From the NCBI GenBank assembly GCA_005887945.1, contig VBOL01000047.1, positions 1 to 43,204 of the forward strand: a stretch of 43,204 bases of DNA. The letters run 5' to 3'. Source of the DNA: Nitrospirota bacterium (GTDB lineage: Bacteria; Nitrospirota; Nitrospiria; Nitrospirales; Nitrospiraceae). The notes under the pieces were generated by a model that saw only the letters and a program-made list of their open reading frames with translations, ran no database searches and had not been told where the DNA came from. Of the stretch, positions 39,362 to 43,204 are shown in pieces. A program made the position numbers and the translations under genes. The number at the start of each line of letters is the position of its first letter. Positions within the stretch are counted from its first letter, which is position 1.

Positions 39362-40438
39362 TTAACTGTGGGCCGGATAGGACCCGAGGACTTTCATGAA
39401 AAGGCAGCGGCCAGTGATTTCTTCGACGGCTTTCTTGACACGCTCTTCCTCAATATGTCCTTCGATATCGACGAAGAAAATGTACTCCCAGGCTTTTCGC
39501 CTGGAAGGACGCGATTCAATCTTGGTCATGCTCAGGCCATGAGAGGCAAAAGGCCGGAGCAGATCGTACAGGGCACCGACTTTATCTTTCACCGAGAGCA
39601 TTAATGAGGTTTTATCTTTTCCCGTACGCTCGGGCGGCTTCTGAGACAATATGAGAAAGCGGGTCATGTTGTTTATATTATCTTCGATGCGGGCCTTGAT
39701 GACCTTCAAGCCGTACAGCTGGGCCGCCAACTCCGATGCAATGGCGGCGACAAAGGGATTCTCCATGCACAGTTCCGCGGCACGTGCCGTGCTCGCCACC
39801 TCCGACAAGGGCACATTGGGTAAGTTGGTTTCCAGCCAATTTCGGCATTGGGCAATCGCATGGGGATGAGAGTGGATGTTTTTCACCTCTTCCATCACGC
39901 CAGACTTCGACATCAAATGATGGGACACCTCCTGGAGGATTTCGCCATAGATCAGGAGGTTGGAATCAATGAACATATCGAGCGTGTGGTTGACCACACC
40001 TTCTGTCGTGTTCTCGATCGGGACCACGCCAAAATTGGCTCGCCCCCGCTCGACTTCACTGAACACGTCCTTGATGCTATTGACCGGAATATATTGGGGG
40101 GACGACCCGAATTTCTGCATGCAGGCCATGTGCGTAAACGTGGCTCTGGGACCGAGATAGGCCACTTTCTGAGGGCCCTCGAGTGAGAGGGAGGCGGACA
40201 TGATTTCTCGATAGACTGGACGAATCGCCTCGGTTGGAAATGGTCCGGTGTTCTGCTGTATGAGGCGCTTGATTATCGCCGCCTCCCGCGCCGGGGTATG
40301 GAGATTGGCATCCGCATCCTGCTGTTTCTTGAGCTTGCCGATCTCGACGACGCTTTTGGACCGATCATTCAGCAGGCGCAAAATCTCGTCATCGATGCGA
40401 TCGATCTCTTTCCGGTACTCGGAAAAGTCTCCGGACAT
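39362..40438 (-). CDS. pheA: Chorismate mutase / prephenate dehydratase
   Basis: CM domain YRKEIDRIDDEILRLLNDRSKSVVEIGKLK; PDT domain VAYLGPRATFTHMACMQKFG, VVPIENTTEGVVNHTLDMF; ACT ESRPSRRKAWEYIFFVDIEGH. Confidence 0.96.
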   Translation of the reverse strand: MSGDFSEYRKEIDRIDDEILRLLNDRSKSVVEIGKLKKQQDADANLHTPAREAAIIKRLIQQNTGPFPTEAIRPVYREIMSASLSLEGPQKVAYLGPRATFTHMACMQKFGSSPQYIPVNSIKDVFSEVERGRANFGVVPIENTTEGVVNHTLDMFIDSNLLIYGEILQEVSHHLMSKSGVMEEVKNIHSHPHAIAQCRNWLETNLPNVPLSEVASTARAAELCMENPFVAAIASELAAQLYGLKVIKARIEDNINNMTRFLILSQKPPERTGKDKTSLMLSVKDKVGALYDLLRPFASHGLSMTKIESRPSRRKAWEYIFFVDIEGHIEEERVKKAVEEITGRCLFMKVLGSYPAHS

Positions 40439-40629
40439 AACTAACCCCCTATTTCCATCCCAGTGAGGCGGGCACCCGTCCGTCGGCTGAAATGGCACAA
40501 GCTAAGTGTGAAATGATACAGGAACCATTCCTGGCAATGCAAGGAGACCCTCGACGTTTCACGAGCTTGCGTGACGATCCCCGTCCCTTCAAATCTGCTA
40601 TGAGAAGGACTTGTCTGGGGCCAGACGCA

Positions 40630-41637
40630 TTAAGAGAAGAGGAGAGAGGTCGGCCTTTTGAAATGATCGAAGGCCAGCTTCGTGGCTTGGCGGCCACGGC
40701 CGGTTCGTTCGAGGAAGCCGGCCTGAATCAGATAGGGCTCATGGACATCTTCGAGGGTGCCCTTGTCTTCCTGGACCGCGGCCGCCAGGGATTCCACCCC
40801 GACCGGTCCTCCAGCAAACTTGTCGATGATGGTCAGAAGAATCTGACGATCCATCTCATCAAACCCCGCCGTATCGACACCCAGCCACGCGAGCGCGTCC
40901 TGGGCTACAGTCTGGGTAACTCGTCCCTCCGCCTTGACCTGGGCATAGTCGCGCACCCGTTTGATAAGCCGGTTGACGATGCGAGGGGTTCCGCGAGCAC
41001 GACCGGCAATTTCTTGCGCTCCCTCGGAATCGATCGGGATCCCGAGCACCCCCGCCGAGCGTGTCACGATGGTCTGCAGTTCCGCTGGAGAGTAGAACTC
41101 CAGGCGGTGGACGAGGCCAAATCGGTCCCGGAGTGGGGAGGTCAGGGCGCCGGCCCTGGTCGTGGCCCCGACTAGCGTAAACCGAGGGAGATCCAATTTC
41201 ACCGTTCTGGCTGCAGGCCCCTGGCCGATCACGAGATCGAGCTGATAATCCTCCATCGCTGGATAGAGCGCCTCTTCGACAGAAGCAGGGAGTCGGTGAA
41301 TCTCGTCGATGAACAGGACATCGTGTTCTTGGAGGTTCGTCAGGATGGCGGCCAAATCGCCCGCATGAGCCAAAACGAGACCGGATGTCGAGCGGAGCGC
41401 AGCCCCCATCTCACGAGCAATGATGTGGGCAATGGTGGTCTTCCCCAATCCAGGGGGGCCATAAAAGATCGTGTGATCAAGCGCTTCGTTCCGCTGCTTC
41501 GCCGCCTCGATACAAATACGCAGGGATTCTTTCATCCGCTCATGGCCGACGTACTCCTCCAAGGTCTGCGGGCGCAGCACCGTTTCGATACTTCGCTCTT
41601 CGTCCGTGATCTGCGTGCTGACAACTCGCTCGGCCAT
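40630..41637 (-). CDS. ruvB: Holliday junction branch migration helicase RuvB
   Basis: [74 protein letters not shown]. Confidence 0.97.
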   Translation of the reverse strand: MAERVVSTQITDEERSIETVLRPQTLEEYVGHERMKESLRICIEAAKQRNEALDHTIFYGPPGLGKTTIAHIIAREMGAALRSTSGLVLAHAGDLAAILTNLQEHDVLFIDEIHRLPASVEEALYPAMEDYQLDLVIGQGPAARTVKLDLPRFTLVGATTRAGALTSPLRDRFGLVHRLEFYSPAELQTIVTRSAGVLGIPIDSEGAQEIAGRARGTPRIVNRLIKRVRDYAQVKAEGRVTQTVAQDALAWLGVDTAGFDEMDRQILLTIIDKFAGGPVGVESLAAAVQEDKGTLEDVHEPYLIQAGFLERTGRGRQATKLAFDHFKRPTSLLFS

Positions 41638-41664
41638 CGTGAGGGGACCTCTCTCGCTGTGGAC

Positions 41665-42153
41665 TTATTTCTTCTCCGGCGTTGGGCGGTACTTCGGTGG
41701 AGGCGGCAAGGCACCTTGCCCGGGCGTTGCTGTACTACCGCAGTCCGGCGGGCAGGTCTTACCGCCTTGGGTCGGATCCGGAAGGTTCAGCTCCATCTTC
41801 TCCAGCTGACATTGCGTGAGCCGCCCCCCATCCTGACTTCCGCAGCGAGCCGGCACAGACGAGTTGCCGATTTCACGATAGCCCTCAGGACAGGATCCGC
41901 AGACGGACAGCAGATTCGCCCCCAGTGGGACACACTGAACGAGTGTGAGATCGCCGTCCTTGCAAATCTCTTTGGACTCGGTCACGCCCGTGGTCGCATA
42001 GCCTTCAGGACACGTACCGCAGGTCTTGCGAATGCTTTTGGGTTCGCTCGACTCTTCGGCTTGCACGGGCATGGCCCCCAGCCCCAATAGGAGCACCACA
42101 AGTCCGAGGGACAATTGAGTCTGGACTATTCGTTGAATCAATCTGGTCATCAT
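41665..42153 (-). CDS. Cysteine-rich secreted protein
   Basis: Signal peptide, then repeated CGTCPEGYATTG / CGSCPEGYREIG motifs; 10 Cys; proline-rich C-terminus. Confidence 0.72.
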   Translation of the reverse strand: MMTRLIQRIVQTQLSLGLVVLLLGLGAMPVQAEESSEPKSIRKTCGTCPEGYATTGVTESKEICKDGDLTLVQCVPLGANLLSVCGSCPEGYREIGNSSVPARCGSQDGGRLTQCQLEKMELNLPDPTQGGKTCPPDCGSTATPGQGALPPPPKYRPTPEKK

Positions 42154-42155
42154 CC

Positions 42156-42764
42156 TTACCCCCTTGCAAGTTCCTTCAGGGATTCACGAATCATGTCTTT
42201 GAGCACGATGGTCTTAGCAGTGGATTTCTTCACCTGTTTCAGCGCCACCTTGGCATCTTGTGGACGATAGCCCAAATTCACGAGCGCCGACAGCGCGTCG
42301 TCGAAGGTTGCATCTTCCCCCTGCCTGGGTGACTCACTTGCAGACGCGAGGCCAGGATGGAGTTTTTCGACTTTATCCTTGAGCTCCAACACGAGACGGC
42401 TGGCCGACTTGTTACCGATCCCTGGAACCGTCATCAGCTTCTCGACATCTCCCGACTGAATCGCTGAGACCAGATTGGACACCGGAAGAGCCGACAATAC
42501 ACTGAGAGCCAGTTTGGGTCCAACGCCGGATACGCTGGTCAGCAGCACAAATGCATCTTTTTCCTGCGACGTTAGAAAACCGAAGAGCTGAATCGCGTCT
42601 TCGCGGACATGGGTGTGAACGCTCAGCGAGGTACTTTCACTGAGATTGGGCAACCCGTAGTAGGTACTGAGAGGAATAAAAACTTCGTATCCGACCCCGT
42701 GCACGTCAAGGACCAGATAGGTCGGCGCCTTGAAGGCCAATCGGCCTGTCAGTGAGGCGATCAT
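42156..42764 (-). CDS. ruvA: Holliday junction branch migration complex subunit RuvA
   Basis: MIASLTGRLAFKAPTYLVLDVHGVGYEVFIPLSTYYGLP; LFGFLTSQEKDAFVLLTSVSGVGPKLALSVLSALP. Confidence 0.96.
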   Translation of the reverse strand: MIASLTGRLAFKAPTYLVLDVHGVGYEVFIPLSTYYGLPNLSESTSLSVHTHVREDAIQLFGFLTSQEKDAFVLLTSVSGVGPKLALSVLSALPVSNLVSAIQSGDVEKLMTVPGIGNKSASRLVLELKDKVEKLHPGLASASESPRQGEDATFDDALSALVNLGYRPQDAKVALKQVKKSTAKTIVLKDMIRESLKELARG

Positions 42765-42821
42765 GCGGTCTCATGCCGTCACCGGACGAAGCAAGGTCAG
42801 CCAGCGCTGCTGCTGCAGACC

Positions 42822-43204
42822 TCATCCCGCGGCGGCCACTTTCTCCATCACCTCGTCGGAAATATCAAAGTTCGCATGAACCTTCTGCACATCGTCATGC
42901 TCGTCCAAGACTTCCATCAACTTGAGCATTTGTTCGGCTGCCTTTTCCTCTAGCCTGATCGTGTTCTGCGGAACAGATGTGACTTCCGCTAGCACGGTGT
43001 CGATCTTCGCATCGGCGAGGGCTTTCTTCACTGCTTCAAAGTGATGCGTATCCGTGATGACCTCAAAACTTTTCTCGCCCACCTTCACGTCCTCCGCTCC
43101 TGCATCGAGCGCAAGGGACAGCAACGTATCTTCAACGACCGTGTTCTTCGCAATCGTGAGCAGTCCCTTCTTGTGAAACTGCCAGGAGACGGCGCCGGCT
43201 TCCG
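42822..43204 (-). CDS. yebC: YebC/PmpR family protein, C-terminal part (5' end beyond window)
   Basis: Minus strand: PAGAVSWQFHKKGLLTIAKNTVVEDTLLSLALDAGAEDVKVGEKSFEVITD...HDDVQKVHANFDISDEVMEKVAAAG. Confidence 0.93.
   Translation of the reverse strand, partial: EAGAVSWQFHKKGLLTIAKNTVVEDTLLSLALDAGAEDVKVGEKSFEVITDTHHFEAVKKALADAKIDTVLAEVTSVPQNTIRLEEKAAEQMLKLMEVLDEHDDVQKVHANFDISDEVMEKVAAAG

Noticed and set aside
1-43204. CRISPR array, prophage or classical toxin-antitoxin/defence module
   Set aside because: No regularly spaced repeats, phage structural genes, or recognisable TA/defence protein pairs were seen.

Overview
This 43.2 kb window looks like a bacterial chromosomal housekeeping region. 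Gene content and small lineage-type proteins suggest Nitrospira or a relative, but that is inference. Most genes are on the minus strand. Blocks in order: arginine biosynthesis (argG-argF-argD); gpmA; an overlapping ATP-grasp ligase / HExxH metallopeptidase pair; LMW-PTP; ttcA; methionine salvage genes mtnB-mtnD-mtnC; msrA; PilZ; Pal; tRNA-Arg(TCG); aroK-aroE-SDR-trmI; a sigma-70 factor; an HtrA-like protease; lipB fused in frame to a Glu/Leu dehydrogenase; a truncated-hemoglobin lipoprotein; a D,D-carboxypeptidase; an FG-GAP lipoprotein; a tandem PCP_red protein; IHF/HU; sppA; rpsA; plsC; cmk; aroA; tyrA; DAHP synthase; hisC; pheA; ruvB; a Cys-rich secreted protein; ruvA; yebC. The most striking feature is the number of conserved genes with internal lesions. 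argF and rpsA have out-of-frame internal deletions. ttcA, pilZ and trHb have frameshifts. A slipin gene is gutted and decayed, a LysR gene has lost its 5' end, and ruvC is missing from its usual place between yebC and ruvA. Because rpsA, argF and ruvC are core genes, consensus or assembly error must be excluded before reading this as real gene decay. Other points of interest are the ATP-grasp/metallopeptidase pair, two unannotated microproteins, a 194-bp MITE-like element, a four-repeat PCP_red protein without photosynthesis genes in view, and a Cys-rich secreted protein inside the ruv cluster. I did not find a clear defence system, CRISPR array or prophage.
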